In this document: in pieces, positions 41,850 to 50,315 of the stretch
Layout of the letters: every line of letters starts with the position of its first letter
Position numbering within the stretch: the first letter of the stretch is position 1
Source of the DNA: an uncultured Gammaproteobacteria bacterium
GTDB lineage: Bacteria; Pseudomonadota; Gammaproteobacteria; Steroidobacterales; XN24
Reading direction: 5' to 3'
Assembly (NCBI GenBank): GCA_947259915.1
Contig: CAMYOC010000028.1
Span: forward strand, 21,076-85,075
DNA length: 64,000 bases
Notes under the pieces: model-generated
Seen by the model: the letters and a program-made list of their open reading frames with translations, nothing else
What the model was told of the DNA's origin: nothing
The model's database searches: none
Made by a program: the position numbers and the translations under genes

Positions 41850-43012
41850 TGCGGGTGATCGTAGCCGGTCATTTCCAGATAGCCGCCGCCGGAGACGGGT
41901 CGCCCATCGCGATCGCCCCGGACCTGGATCGCGCCTTCCCAATATCTCACTGACAGATCCATCTCCTGGTGCTCGAGGCGCGGCTCAACCGCGAGTCGCA
42001 GCTTCCGGGACGGTATCGTCAGCGTCCAGCGCACGGGATATGCCGCGCCGGTCGCCGGGCTGTGCCAGCGTTCCCCCGGCTCCAGATTTACGCTGTCGCG
42101 GCTCAGCCGGACCACCCGGCCATCCGGCTCGACCAGCGTCCCGGCGCTCAGCGCATCCATGCCGCCATCCTTGCGCCGCAGACCGTAGAACATCAGGTCG
42201 CTGCCGTCATCGAGCTGGATCGAAAACCAGTCCCAACCCGCCAGATCCGGGCCGAGCGCGCTGGTGCTCCATTCGCGGTCGAGCCAGGCCAGCCCATTCA
42301 CCGGCACACGCTCGCCGCCGACCCGGACCACGCCTGCCGCGGGCATCCGCGTATAGCTGTAGTAAAGCGATGCGTTACCCGGCTCCGGCCCCTTGGCGCT
42401 ATAACCATCATCCCCCTGGAACACCGGCTCACGCCCGGGCTCCAGGCGCAGGTCGAGCGCGAAGTCAGGATCGCTGGCGGCAACACGCAACGGCAGAAAA
42501 CCCTCGTACAGCGAAGCCGCCGACCAATCCTCGAGCCACACCCGGAACGGCCGCGCCTCTGCGCCGGCCAGGCCTTGAGCGCCTCGGGCCAGACGTTCCC
42601 GGCTAAAGAACCTCCCGCCTGCTGTGTCGGTCAGCGCCAGATGAGCCATCCACAGCTGCCGGGTCGCCCAGGCGGACGCTCGCTGCACCGGCTGCGGTGC
42701 CAGTGCAAAGCGGAAAAAGGTCAGCTGGAAACCAAAATGGCGGCCGGTTTCACTGCTGAGGTTGCCGGTGAAATACCACCACTCAGAGCGGAAGTCGGGG
42801 TGTGGCCCATGATCCGCGGGCAGACCCGGGCGCTGACCGGGCCGCGCGCGCTGGTAGCCGGGCTGGTCCTCGCCACCGAGCAGATCGATCACGCTGATGG
42901 CCTCCGTATCCAGCGCCGAAGGCTCGCGGCTGCCGGACCACAACAAGCCGGCCAGCACAGCCACCAAAAGGCCCGCAAACAAAACCGTGAACAGCAGGTG
43001 GCTCCGGCTCAT
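41846..43012 (-). CDS. Lipocalin-like protein of the AttH/CrtC type
   Basis: The 388-residue protein starts with a membrane anchor or signal (LLFTVLFAGLLVAVLAGLLW). It contains HPDFRSEWWYFTGNL, FGFQLTFFRFAL, NGLAWLDREWSTSAL and GWDWFSIQLDDGSDLMFY. This is the pattern of the AttH / hydroxyneurosporene synthase-like (CrtC) lipocalin-related family. It overlaps the ABC permease gene by four bases, as in attEFGH-type clusters where such a protein accompanies a LolCDE-like transporter. A carotenoid hydratase role is unlikely without carotenoid genes. It probably binds a lipid in the periplasm. Confidence 0.87.
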   Translation of the reverse strand: MSRSHLLFTVLFAGLLVAVLAGLLWSGSREPSALDTEAISVIDLLGGEDQPGYQRARPGQRPGLPADHGPHPDFRSEWWYFTGNLSSETGRHFGFQLTFFRFALAPQPVQRASAWATRQLWMAHLALTDTAGGRFFSRERLARGAQGLAGAEARPFRVWLEDWSAASLYEGFLPLRVAASDPDFALDLRLEPGREPVFQGDDGYSAKGPEPGNASLYYSYTRMPAAGVVRVGGERVPVNGLAWLDREWSTSALGPDLAGWDWFSIQLDDGSDLMFYGLRRKDGGMDALSAGTLVEPDGRVVRLSRDSVNLEPGERWHSPATGAAYPVRWTLTIPSRKLRLAVEPRLEHQEMDLSVRYWEGAIQVRGDRDGRPVSGGGYLEMTGYDHPH

Positions 43013-45528
43013 TCGTCTCTCAGATCCCGGGCCGGCTGGCGCTGGCCGGAACGCCAGGCCGGGTAGACGCCACCAAACAACGCTGCCGCTATGGCCAGAA
43101 TCAATCCCTGGCCCAGCGTGGCCGGGTCTGGATGAAAGCCCATGCTCCATCCGAAGGCGCGCATGTTGATCACCTGGACCAGGAACAAGGCCAGGATCAG
43201 ACCCAGAGGCACGGCCAGGATCCCGGCCGCGGCGCCGAGCAAACCGGTCTGGGTGATGACCAGACGCCGCACCTGTGCCGGCGTCCAGCCCAGCGCACGC
43301 AGCACCGCCAGTTCCCTGACGCGCTCCATCTGCAGGGATTGCAACGCGCTGAGTATGCCCAAAAACGCAACGATGCCGACCAGCACCTGTAACACGCGCG
43401 TGATGGTAAAGGTGCGATCGAATATGGCCAGCGACACCTGCCTGATTTCCACGTTCGAGGCCACCCGCACTCCCGCCGCATCGCCAAACGCCTGATCGGC
43501 CAGTTCACGTATGTCTTCCGGATCCGCGTCCGCTGCCGCGATCAGGCCCAGTCCGCCCAGGCGCCGGATACCCCAGGCAGCGCGGAACACTGGCAGATAC
43601 ACCGCCACCACGCCGCGGTCCGAGGTGTAGTCACGGAATATCGCCGCCACCGTGAACCCGCGTGGACCCTGTGCGGTGGCCAGCTCCAGTCGATCGCCGA
43701 CCGCGAGCCCGCGATGCCTGGCGAAGGGTTCTGACAACCACACCGCACTGCCGGAGATAAAGTCGGCGCGGGCGGATTCTGGTTCACCCTCGAGCAGTTC
43801 GAAACCCCAGTCGCCGGAGCCGGGATCGAGCGCCCACAGGCGAATCTGTTCCTCACCGGTCTCGAGTCGGTGACGCACCGAACGGGTGACTTCCGTGACC
43901 AGGGGACTGTCCTCGAGGCGCGCAGCCAACGCATCGGCGTCGCGTGAGTGTGCGTACCAGGCCTCGTCGAGGCTGATATAAATATCTGCGCGCAGACTCT
44001 GCTGCAGCCAGTTGTCGACACTGACGCGGAAGCTGCCCACCATCACACCGACGCCGATGACCGACGCGACCGCCACCATCAGTGCCGCCACAGCAACGCC
44101 GGTGCGGCTGAGCGTGCTGCTGATCCCGCGCACCGCCATGCGGCTGGGCATATCCAGATGCCCCACGCCGAAGCGGGCAATGCCAGCGGTCATGGCAGCG
44201 ATCGCCGGTGGCGCCGCAAAGGCCGCCGCCAGGATCACGCAGAGCAGTCCGAAAAAACCGACGGCAAGAGACGCCGGACCAAAGCGGATCAGTCCTATCC
44301 CGAGTAGCAGCGCGACGCCAGCGCCGAGCAGAAGCCCGGGCAGCCGGCGCCGCGCGCGCCGCTCAAACGAGGCCCGGCTGAGCACGGATCGTGGAGGCAC
44401 CGCCGCCGCCTCCGCGGCCGGCGCCAGACTGGCCACTACGGTGACGCCGATACCGAGCAGGACACCCTTGAGCAGCGCCACGCCGTCCAGGTGCAGCCCG
44501 GAGAATTGCAGCTGGAAATAAAGATCATCGATGGTGCGTACGACCAGACGGGTCAGACCGGCGCCGAGCAGCCAGCCCAGGATCATCCCGATCAGCGTCC
44601 CCGGGATGCCGACCAGCAGTGACTCCCTCAGCACCGACATAAACAGCTGGGCGCGGCTGACGCCGAGGGTACGGAATGTGCCGATCACCGTGCGCCGCTG
44701 TACCACCAGGAACGACATCGTGCTGTAGATCAAAAAGGCACCGACGAGCAGCGCAAGCAGACTCAGCGCAAGCAGATTGATGCGGAAGGCCCGGGTCATT
44801 TCGGACATGCTCCGGGAGCGGGCAGCGGTGGCACTCAACTCGATATCGGCCGGGAGTGATCCCCGCAGCGTTTCGATCTCATCGGGCCCGAGGATCAGGT
44901 CGACGCGGCTCAGCTGACCGAGCATACCGAGCACTTCTTGTGCGGTCGCGATGTCGGCCAGCAAGAACTGCTCCAGCACCGCTCGCCGCTCCGGCTCCGC
45001 CTCAAGCCAGCCCACCAGACGCAAGGTCGTGTCGCGGCCATCAGCAAACACAGTGAAGCGATCGCCCATGACCAGACCGCGACGCTGCGCGAACTCGCGG
45101 GTGCCAAGCACCGCGCCCGGCTCGGTCATCAACGAGCCGAGCGGGCCGTCACCACGGCTCGCCCCATAGTCCCTGAACGGCGCCTCGGCGAGGGGATCGA
45201 TCCCCATCATGGTCAGCATCAGCGGTTCGTCAGCATCAGCGCGAACCCGCCCCTCGACTACCGGCGCAGCCCGACGCGCAGTTCCACCAAGACGCAGCGC
45301 AAGATAAACGGATTCCTCCATGCGTCCGTCCCGGGGCAGAGCCTGATGACTGGCTCGCCCCACGACGGCCTCACGGGACAGGTCGAAGGCCCGCAACGCG
45401 GCCCCGCCAGCCAGGTCCACGCCAGTCACCACCGCAACGCCCAGAGCGACACCGCTGATGGCCAGGGCCAGCTGCCAGGGATGGCGCAAGAAGAAACGCC
45501 AGCCCGCGCGCTGTACCAGCTTGCTCAT
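43009..45528 (-). CDS. ABC transporter permease with two FtsX domains
   Basis: The 839-residue protein has a helix at the N-terminus, a large periplasmic domain, and two FtsX-type membrane blocks (about residues 250-400 and 710-839). Motifs include TVIGTFRTLGVSRAQLFMSV and a second LAVLRALGWTPAQVRRLV, the coupling-helix regions of MacB/LolC-type permeases. This large doubled form pairs with a LolD-like ATPase, encoded just upstream with a four-base overlap. The complex is a mechanotransmission-type ABC system acting on periplasmic lipids or lipoproteins rather than a classical exporter. Confidence 0.93.
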   Translation of the reverse strand: MSKLVQRAGWRFFLRHPWQLALAISGVALGVAVVTGVDLAGGAALRAFDLSREAVVGRASHQALPRDGRMEESVYLALRLGGTARRAAPVVEGRVRADADEPLMLTMMGIDPLAEAPFRDYGASRGDGPLGSLMTEPGAVLGTREFAQRRGLVMGDRFTVFADGRDTTLRLVGWLEAEPERRAVLEQFLLADIATAQEVLGMLGQLSRVDLILGPDEIETLRGSLPADIELSATAARSRSMSEMTRAFRINLLALSLLALLVGAFLIYSTMSFLVVQRRTVIGTFRTLGVSRAQLFMSVLRESLLVGIPGTLIGMILGWLLGAGLTRLVVRTIDDLYFQLQFSGLHLDGVALLKGVLLGIGVTVVASLAPAAEAAAVPPRSVLSRASFERRARRRLPGLLLGAGVALLLGIGLIRFGPASLAVGFFGLLCVILAAAFAAPPAIAAMTAGIARFGVGHLDMPSRMAVRGISSTLSRTGVAVAALMVAVASVIGVGVMVGSFRVSVDNWLQQSLRADIYISLDEAWYAHSRDADALAARLEDSPLVTEVTRSVRHRLETGEEQIRLWALDPGSGDWGFELLEGEPESARADFISGSAVWLSEPFARHRGLAVGDRLELATAQGPRGFTVAAIFRDYTSDRGVVAVYLPVFRAAWGIRRLGGLGLIAAADADPEDIRELADQAFGDAAGVRVASNVEIRQVSLAIFDRTFTITRVLQVLVGIVAFLGILSALQSLQMERVRELAVLRALGWTPAQVRRLVITQTGLLGAAAGILAVPLGLILALFLVQVINMRAFGWSMGFHPDPATLGQGLILAIAAALFGGVYPAWRSGQRQPARDLRDE

Positions 45529-46244
45529 CTTGCGGCCATGTCGTCGGCAGCCATGTCATCGGCGGCCACCAGCCGCCCGTCGCGGATGGTCAGCACGCGA
45601 TCCGCCATGCCGATCACCTCCTGACTGTGCGTCGCCATCACCAGCGTCGTGCCGGAACGCCGGCACAGATCGTCGAGCAGCCGCAGCACGTCACGGGCCG
45701 TGGTCAGATCCAGATTCCCGGTGGGTTCGTCCGCCAGCAGCAAACCGGGACGGTGCACCAGCGCCCGCGCCAGCGCGACGCGCTGTTGCTCGCCGCCGGA
45801 CAATTCGTCCGGATAATCGGTCGCGCGTCCGGCGAGTCCGACGGCAGCGAGCCAGTCGCGGATCCTCGACTCCGCTTCCGGCTCCGCGACACCGAGCAGA
45901 TCCAGCGGCAGTAACAGGTTCTCCGCCACCGTCAGCGTCGGCACCAGGTTGAAGAACTGGAACATATAGCCGACCTTGTGCCGGCGCAGCCGGGACAACG
46001 CATCCTCGTCCAGCGCGGCCAGGGACTGGCCGTCGATCAGCACGTCGCCGGTACTGGGCCGGTCAAGACCACCGAGCAGATTGAGCAGCGTGGATTTGCC
46101 GGAACCACTGCGCCCGACCAGAACCACGAATTCGCCGTGCCCGATGGTGGTATCGATCTGATCGAGAACCAGGCGGCTCCGGCCACGCCCCTCGTACTGT
46201 TTGCTCAGCATCTGGATTTTTATGTGAGGCGAGGTGGACACCAT
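45525..46244 (-). CDS. ABC transporter ATP-binding protein, LolD/MacB-like
   Basis: The 239-residue ATPase has Walker A VGRSGSGKSTLLNLLGG, Q-loop YMFQFFNLVPTLT, the signature DELSGGEQQRVALARAL, Walker B LLLADEPTGNLD and the switch His in MATHSQEV. The phrase DEPTGNLD marks the LolD/MacB group. The C-terminus ends in a duplicated AADDM, a short in-frame repeat in the DNA near 45535-45560. It overlaps the permease gene by four bases and is the first gene of a three-gene unit. Confidence 0.93.
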   Translation of the reverse strand: MVSTSPHIKIQMLSKQYEGRGRSRLVLDQIDTTIGHGEFVVLVGRSGSGKSTLLNLLGGLDRPSTGDVLIDGQSLAALDEDALSRLRRHKVGYMFQFFNLVPTLTVAENLLLPLDLLGVAEPEAESRIRDWLAAVGLAGRATDYPDELSGGEQQRVALARALVHRPGLLLADEPTGNLDLTTARDVLRLLDDLCRRSGTTLVMATHSQEVIGMADRVLTIRDGRLVAADDMAADDMAAR

Positions 46245-46289
46245 TGATATTCCTGTTTTGGCCAGAGCCGGAATTGCGGCGTGCGCTGA

Positions 46290-46844
46290 CTAGTTGCCGC
46301 GGTTCTGCCGCCGCCATTCCCATGGCGGCGTTTGTTCCGCCTCAGGCAGCGACCACAGCCCCCTGCCGGCCTGACGGGCCTGCTGTTCCAAATCGAGCAG
46401 ATCCTCCAGACCGAGACGCCTGAGCTGTGCTTTGTCTCCGGTATAGCGGCGATAGACCCAGGCATCGCCGGTCCTGACCATCTCCGTGTTGACCACCAGC
46501 CCGTCCGACTTGCGGCTGACCCGGGCCACGACCCGCCCGTAGCGATCGGTATCGACCACTTTCAGCGACAGCGCGTGCCCGCGGATCAGACGGCGCAATG
46601 CTTCGCGGCTGCGTTTGCTCCAGGGCTGATGACGTTCGGGCGCGTCGATGCCGAAGATCCGCACCTCGATCTCGGCGCCGTCATCGCCCCGCATCAAAAA
46701 GCTGTCGCCGTCAAAGATCTTCAGCGTCTGGCCGCCGCCGGCCTCGCAGCCAGGCGGCAGCCCCGCGGCCAGCGCGATGACGGCGACGAGGACGATGGCG
46801 CCAATACCGCGGCGCCCCGGCACCTGTCTGATCGCGGGTCTCAT
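46290..46844 (-). CDS. Secreted thermonuclease-family nuclease (SNase-like)
   Basis: The 184-residue protein has a hydrophobic signal (IGAIVLVAVIALAAGLPPGC) and a staphylococcal nuclease-like fold: KIFDGDSFLM, RIFGIDAPERHQPWSKRSREA, KVVDTDRYGRVVARV and NTEMVRTGDAWVYRRY. The Asp, Arg and Glu residues of the active site (VRIFGIDAPE and DRYGR) are present. It should cut nucleic acids outside the cytoplasm. It begins three bases after the stop of the lipase-like gene, with only a weak ribosome site, so translation is probably coupled. Confidence 0.9.
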   Translation of the reverse strand: MRPAIRQVPGRRGIGAIVLVAVIALAAGLPPGCEAGGGQTLKIFDGDSFLMRGDDGAEIEVRIFGIDAPERHQPWSKRSREALRRLIRGHALSLKVVDTDRYGRVVARVSRKSDGLVVNTEMVRTGDAWVYRRYTGDKAQLRRLGLEDLLDLEQQARQAGRGLWSLPEAEQTPPWEWRRQNRGN

Positions 46845-46847
46845 CGT

Positions 46848-48218
46848 TTAAGGAAGATCGTCGTCGACGCTGAGTAGCGCATGCAGCAGATTGTCCTGAA
46901 AGTTGATATTGCCGGTGAGGCGATTGTGGGCCTCGCACAGGAAGAACGAGTATCGCACGGGGAAGAAGCTGTAGCGGTGACGCTCGATGGTCGGATCCAG
47001 CGTGTCCCGCGCCAGCAACGAAGCCTTGGTCACCACGCCGTCGCCCGGTTCCAGCATCAGCATGTCGTAGTCGACCCCGGCCACCGGCTCAGCGATATCG
47101 TCAGGCCAAAGCCGCACCACGGATTCGCCGGCCACCTCTTCCACCAGGATGCGCGCCGGCGTCAGGCTGCAGTTGCCGCCAAATACGATATAGCTGATCG
47201 CCGGTTCCGGGACCGGCACCGTCAACGACCAGACAAATCGCCGGCCGCGTTCCAGATAGCGTTGGAAGAAGCGCTCCAGCAGCGCCAGTCTCGCTTGCCC
47301 GTCCTGCTCGCTCGCGGAGTCGGCGACGATGCGCTTCCGGACCTCCGGCGAGAATACCGAGAACTGGAAACGTCGCCATATCTCGGCATCGAACAGATCG
47401 CGCTCCAGCGGCTCGCCATCACTCTTGATCAGCCAGTCGTTGAGGGAGTGCGGCAGGAGCTGATAGGCAGAGGGAAACGTCGCGACGACCTCGGCCGGCA
47501 CACCGCCAAACGCGGTCTTGACTCCCTGCAACATGGTCTGGATCGCGGTTACCGACCCCAGGTTGGGTGTGCCCAGCAGGATCGCGCGCCGGACGCGTTC
47601 GGCGCCGTGGCCGTTGACCGGGAATTCATTGTCATCGAGGACGTCCTCGGTCCCGTAACGGATGTAGTAGCGCGCCGCCAGGCCACCCATGCTGTGCGCA
47701 ATGAGGTCTACCCTGAGATCAGGGTCGCCGTGGTCGACGCGGATCTGCCCGATAAAGCGGTCCAGCGCACGAGCTGTCTCGACGTTGTCGCGGCGCCAGT
47801 CATAGGCGAACACATAGTAGTTCTTGGCGCCGGGTGCTACCGGCTCACCCGGGCGGCTGCGCTGATAGCCGCCGGCCTCGGACAACACGCGCATGATCTC
47901 GCCGTAGAAATCCCGGCCGGCGGCCCGATCAGTGATGCCACTGACGCGCAAGTCGCCCGGCAGCGGCCTCAACGTCCGGGCATCGATGTCCAGAGCCAGA
48001 TCGTGATAATCGTGGAACAACAGACGCCAGGTCGAACCGGGCCACGCTTCGCGCCCGCTGACGGGGTCCTCGAGCCGGCTGCCGAGGATGCCGTGGATCA
48101 ATATGACCGGTGGCTGTCGCGGATTGGCCTGTTTGGCGTAGAGCCGCGCCAGGTCGGGGCGCGGCGCCGCACACCCGGCCAGCAGAACGATAATGAGGAC
48201 CCGGCAAATACGCAACAT
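46848..48218 (-). CDS. LCAT/lipase-like lipoprotein
   Basis: The 456-residue protein begins MLRICRVLIIVLLAGCAAP, with a lipoprotein signal (Cys near residue 16). It has the alpha/beta-hydrolase elements VILIHGILGSRLEDP near residue 37, YDWRRDN and the lipase elbow LIAHSMGGLAARYYIRYG. The pattern fits the lecithin:cholesterol acyltransferase-like or PGAP1-like lipases. It probably cleaves or transfers acyl groups of membrane lipids at the cell surface. The start at 48218 has a weak ribosome site. The thermonuclease gene follows three bases after the stop. Confidence 0.88.
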   Translation of the reverse strand: MLRICRVLIIVLLAGCAAPRPDLARLYAKQANPRQPPVILIHGILGSRLEDPVSGREAWPGSTWRLLFHDYHDLALDIDARTLRPLPGDLRVSGITDRAAGRDFYGEIMRVLSEAGGYQRSRPGEPVAPGAKNYYVFAYDWRRDNVETARALDRFIGQIRVDHGDPDLRVDLIAHSMGGLAARYYIRYGTEDVLDDNEFPVNGHGAERVRRAILLGTPNLGSVTAIQTMLQGVKTAFGGVPAEVVATFPSAYQLLPHSLNDWLIKSDGEPLERDLFDAEIWRRFQFSVFSPEVRKRIVADSASEQDGQARLALLERFFQRYLERGRRFVWSLTVPVPEPAISYIVFGGNCSLTPARILVEEVAGESVVRLWPDDIAEPVAGVDYDMLMLEPGDGVVTKASLLARDTLDPTIERHRYSFFPVRYSFFLCEAHNRLTGNINFQDNLLHALLSVDDDLP

Positions 48219-48269
48219 GGACGAACACCCGACAGGCGTTCGCGTCACGATAACATGGGGGTGCGGGCT

Positions 48270-48503
48270 TCAGTCTTCCAGATCGCGGAATTTTTGCCGC
48301 AGCTCATAGCCCTGGTCGGTCACGATACGTTCCAGTACCTGAACGCGCTGCTCAAGATCATCGACGCGCTTGGCGCGCTCCTGGTCCGGGACAACCGGTT
48401 CGGTCTCACGCCGGTGTCGATTGCGGTTGCCAAAACGGCCCTCGAGGATCTTGCCGATGGTAACCACCACCACGATTGCGAACACCAGTTCAAAGACATT
48501 CAT
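48270..48503 (-). CDS. Small PspB/PspC-like envelope stress membrane protein
   Basis: The 77-residue protein has one N-terminal membrane helix (FELVFAIVVVVTIGKILEG) and a cytoplasmic coiled coil RVDDLEQRVQVLERIVTDQG ending in FRDLED. Its tail is plainly related to the C-terminus of the PspC gene product just upstream (MERYVTSPG to FRELED), while its size and helix resemble PspB. It is the last gene of the psp operon, 29 bases after pspC. AAGGACGG gives a fair ribosome site. A role in PspA control is inferred from position. Confidence 0.8.
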   Translation of the reverse strand: MNVFELVFAIVVVVTIGKILEGRFGNRNRHRRETEPVVPDQERAKRVDDLEQRVQVLERIVTDQGYELRQKFRDLED

Positions 48504-48532
48504 TTACTGCCGTCCTTACTCAATAGCCCGGA

Positions 48533-48922
48533 TCAATCTTCCAGCTCGCGGAATTCGCGCTCAAGGCCGAATCCCGGTGACGTGACGTATCGTTCCATCC
48601 GTTGCAGCTTCGCATCCAGCTCCCGCATCTTGTGGCGCACCGACGCCGCCGTGGCTACAGGCGACTTGCGCACCGAACTCCAGAACTGCTCCTCCTCCCG
48701 GTCCTGGTACATCTCGCGCGGCTTTTTTGGTAGCAGCATGCACATCACGATGTAAACCAGAAAGGTGGCCGGGAACATAAATTGCAGCACCACCGTGAGC
48801 ACGCGCGTCGCGGTCAGATCGAAGCCAAAGTAGTCGGCGATGCCGGCGCAGACGCCGCATAGCATGCCATTTTCCTTGTCCCTGTAGAGCCGGCGTGCCG
48901 GCCCTGGATTCTGCCCGTTCAT
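48533..48922 (-). CDS. pspC: Phage shock protein C (full-length)
   Basis: The 129-residue protein has the PspC domain: RRLYRDKENGMLCGVCAGIADYFGFD, then a membrane helix (QFMFPATFLVYIVMCMLL). The C-terminal coiled tail RMERYVTSPGFGLEREFREL closely follows the E. coli PspC tail. PspC with PspB senses inner membrane stress and draws PspA away from PspF. It starts two bases after the stop of a second, shorter PspC-domain gene. It is the form most likely to do the classical signalling. Confidence 0.92.
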   Translation of the reverse strand: MNGQNPGPARRLYRDKENGMLCGVCAGIADYFGFDLTATRVLTVVLQFMFPATFLVYIVMCMLLPKKPREMYQDREEEQFWSSVRKSPVATAASVRHKMRELDAKLQRMERYVTSPGFGLEREFRELED

Positions 48923-48924
48923 GC

Positions 48925-49215
48925 TCAGTACCTGTAGTGACGGGAACGTGGGCGACGGCGCCAGAACTGCGCTTCGGTCGAGCCGCCGAACATCAGGCGT
49001 CGTCCCGGCAGGAGCAGACCCGCGGTCACGTAGACCAGCGCGGTCGGCACGAAGAACACCAGCAACAGCAGCGTTGCGACTGCCCTGACGCCCCATACCG
49101 GCCAGCGGAAGCCGTCGGCGATGCCGGCACAGACACCGAGGAACAACGCGTTGTCACGGTCCCGATACAGACGCCGGGCGTAAGCCGCCAGCGTGTCCAG
49201 GTAATCCCGGTTCAT
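48925..49215 (-). CDS. Short PspC-domain protein lacking the C-terminal tail
   Basis: The 96-residue protein has a PspC domain (RRLYRDRDNALFLGVCAGIADGFRW) and a membrane helix (VATLLLLVFFVPTALVYVTAGLLL), but ends in a basic, aromatic stretch (FWRRRPRSRHYRY) instead of the coiled regulatory tail of PspC. It overlaps pspB by four bases and has GGAGGAAG at its start, both signs of a real gene. It may be a subunit that partners with the full-length PspC encoded next. Confidence 0.88.
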   Translation of the reverse strand: MNRDYLDTLAAYARRLYRDRDNALFLGVCAGIADGFRWPVWGVRAVATLLLLVFFVPTALVYVTAGLLLPGRRLMFGGSTEAQFWRRRPRSRHYRY

Positions 49216-49430
49216 ACCCGCTTCCTCCAATCCGGCGCCTCGTCATCGAGAATGGTCTCCAGGGCATTGATGCGACTTTCCATCTTCTGCGCGCTGGCCC
49301 AAATTTCCTCGAGCATCTTCTCCTCTTCCTTGGTAAGACCCTTGGCGTCCTTCCACTTGGTCACGTAGTGCAACACGATCACCAGCGGCAGGACGACGGT
49401 TACAAAAATGATGGCCAAAATTTCTGACAT
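49212..49430 (-). CDS. pspB: Phage shock protein B
   Basis: The 72-residue protein has an N-terminal membrane helix (LAIIFVTVVLPLVIVLHYV) and the PspB coiled segment KRM-like KMESRINALETILDDEAPDWR, which matches the end of E. coli PspB in sequence and length. PspB works with PspC as the membrane sensor that relieves PspA inhibition of PspF. AAGGAAG gives a good ribosome site. It lies 11 bases after pspA and overlaps the short PspC gene. Confidence 0.93.
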   Translation of the reverse strand: MSEILAIIFVTVVLPLVIVLHYVTKWKDAKGLTKEEEKMLEEIWASAQKMESRINALETILDDEAPDWRKRV

Positions 49431-49441
49431 ATCCCGCTTCC

Positions 49442-50125
49442 TTAGGCCTGCTGGCCGCCGTCATGTCCGGTCTGAATACGTTGCTTCAGATCTGCCAGTG
49501 CCTGCTCTACGGATTCGTCGCCTTGGATGGAGGTGAACTCGCGGCGCAGATCGCGGGTCGGTGACAGGTCATAGGCCTCGACCCGGCCCTCCATGTTCTC
49601 CATCTTACGCTCGAACTGTTCGAACCGGACCAGTGCGTCATCGATCCGTGTCTCGTGCGTGTGCTTGCGCACGTCGAGACGATCAGACGCGGTCTGATGC
49701 CGCATCACCAACGCCTTTTGACGAGTCTTGGCGTCGGTGAGCTTCTCTTCCAGCCGGACGATGTCTTCTTTTAGACGGGCCAGTGCCTCGTCCACCTGGC
49801 CGTGCTGCTTTTTGATCAACTCGACCCGCTCGCTGACCTTGGCCCGCTCGGCCAAAGCTGCCCGCGCCAGGTCGTCGCGGTTCTTGCGCACCGCCAGTTC
49901 AGCCTTGTGGTCCCAGTCGGCCAGCTCGGCTTTTACGCCATCGAGCTTGCGATCCAGCTGCTTGCGGTCAGCGATGGCCCGCGCCGCCGAGGAGCGGACC
50001 TCGACCAGTGTGTCCTCCATCTCCTGGATCATCAGACGGACGATCTTCTCGGGATCCTCCGCCTTGTCCAGCATCGCGTTGATGTTGGCGTTCACGATAT
50101 CCGTGAATCTCGAAAAAATGCCCAT
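49442..50125 (-). CDS. pspA: Phage shock protein A (PspA/IM30 family)
   Basis: The 227-residue protein begins MGIFSRFTDIVNANINAMLD, the PspA amphipathic start that binds membranes, followed by KAEDPEKIVRLMIQEMEDTL and a long coiled coil typical of the ESCRT-III-like PspA family. It inhibits PspF in unstressed cells and forms membrane-protecting scaffolds under stress. AGGAGG precedes the ATG. The gene is first in the psp operon behind a sigma-54 promoter, with pspF divergent upstream. Confidence 0.95.
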   Translation of the reverse strand: MGIFSRFTDIVNANINAMLDKAEDPEKIVRLMIQEMEDTLVEVRSSAARAIADRKQLDRKLDGVKAELADWDHKAELAVRKNRDDLARAALAERAKVSERVELIKKQHGQVDEALARLKEDIVRLEEKLTDAKTRQKALVMRHQTASDRLDVRKHTHETRIDDALVRFEQFERKMENMEGRVEAYDLSPTRDLRREFTSIQGDESVEQALADLKQRIQTGHDGGQQA

Positions 50126-50170
50126 GTCCGGCGCCTCCTGTCCAAAAAAATTCGGTGCTCAGCCTCTATA

Positions 50171-50186
50171 AGCGAAATCCGTGCCA
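50171..50186 (-). promoter_or_regulatory. Sigma-54 promoter of the pspA operon
   Basis: On the minus strand the site reads TGGCACG-GATT-TCGCT. The GG and GC elements are ten bases apart and the -24 half is a full match to the RpoN consensus; the -12 half differs by C for T. Transcription should start near 50160, about 35 bases before the pspA ATG. This is the expected promoter type for a PspF-controlled operon. Confidence 0.85.
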
Positions 50187-50207
50187 ATCTTCAGCATCCA
50201 CCTAACG

Positions 50208-50220
50208 CCATGAATTGATT
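50208..50220 (-). promoter_or_regulatory. Candidate IHF site in the psp control region
   Basis: On the minus strand AATCAA-TTCA-TGG fits the IHF pattern WATCAA-N4-TTR with one mismatch. It lies between the sigma-54 promoter and the tandem repeats, where a DNA bend would help PspF reach the polymerase; E. coli pspA uses IHF in this way. One mismatch in a short motif makes this tentative. Confidence 0.4.
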
Positions 50221-50256
50221 GAAGTTAATAGTGCATCTGGAATAAGTCTGCGCAAT

Positions 50257-50300
50257 ATTTAGCGTTTTATACTAAACTATTTAGCGTTTTTTACTGAAAT
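50257..50300. repeat. Two tandem 22-bp direct repeats, candidate PspF binding sites
   Basis: Units at 50257-50278 and 50279-50300 share 19 of 22 bases. Each begins ATTTAGCGTTTT and continues with TAC and AA at the same places. They end one base before an in-frame GTG of pspF and lie 71-114 bases upstream of the -24 element of pspA, the right distance for enhancer sites. A -10-like TATACT at 50268-50273 in the first unit suggests that PspF bound here would also limit its own transcription. Confidence 0.65.
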
Positions 50301-50315
50301 GTGGTGAAAATCCCC

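Noticed and set aside
41846..43012. AttH/CrtC-like protein as carotenoid 1,2-hydratase
   Set aside because: No other carotenoid gene is near, and linkage to a LolD/FtsX transporter fits AttH-type proteins better.
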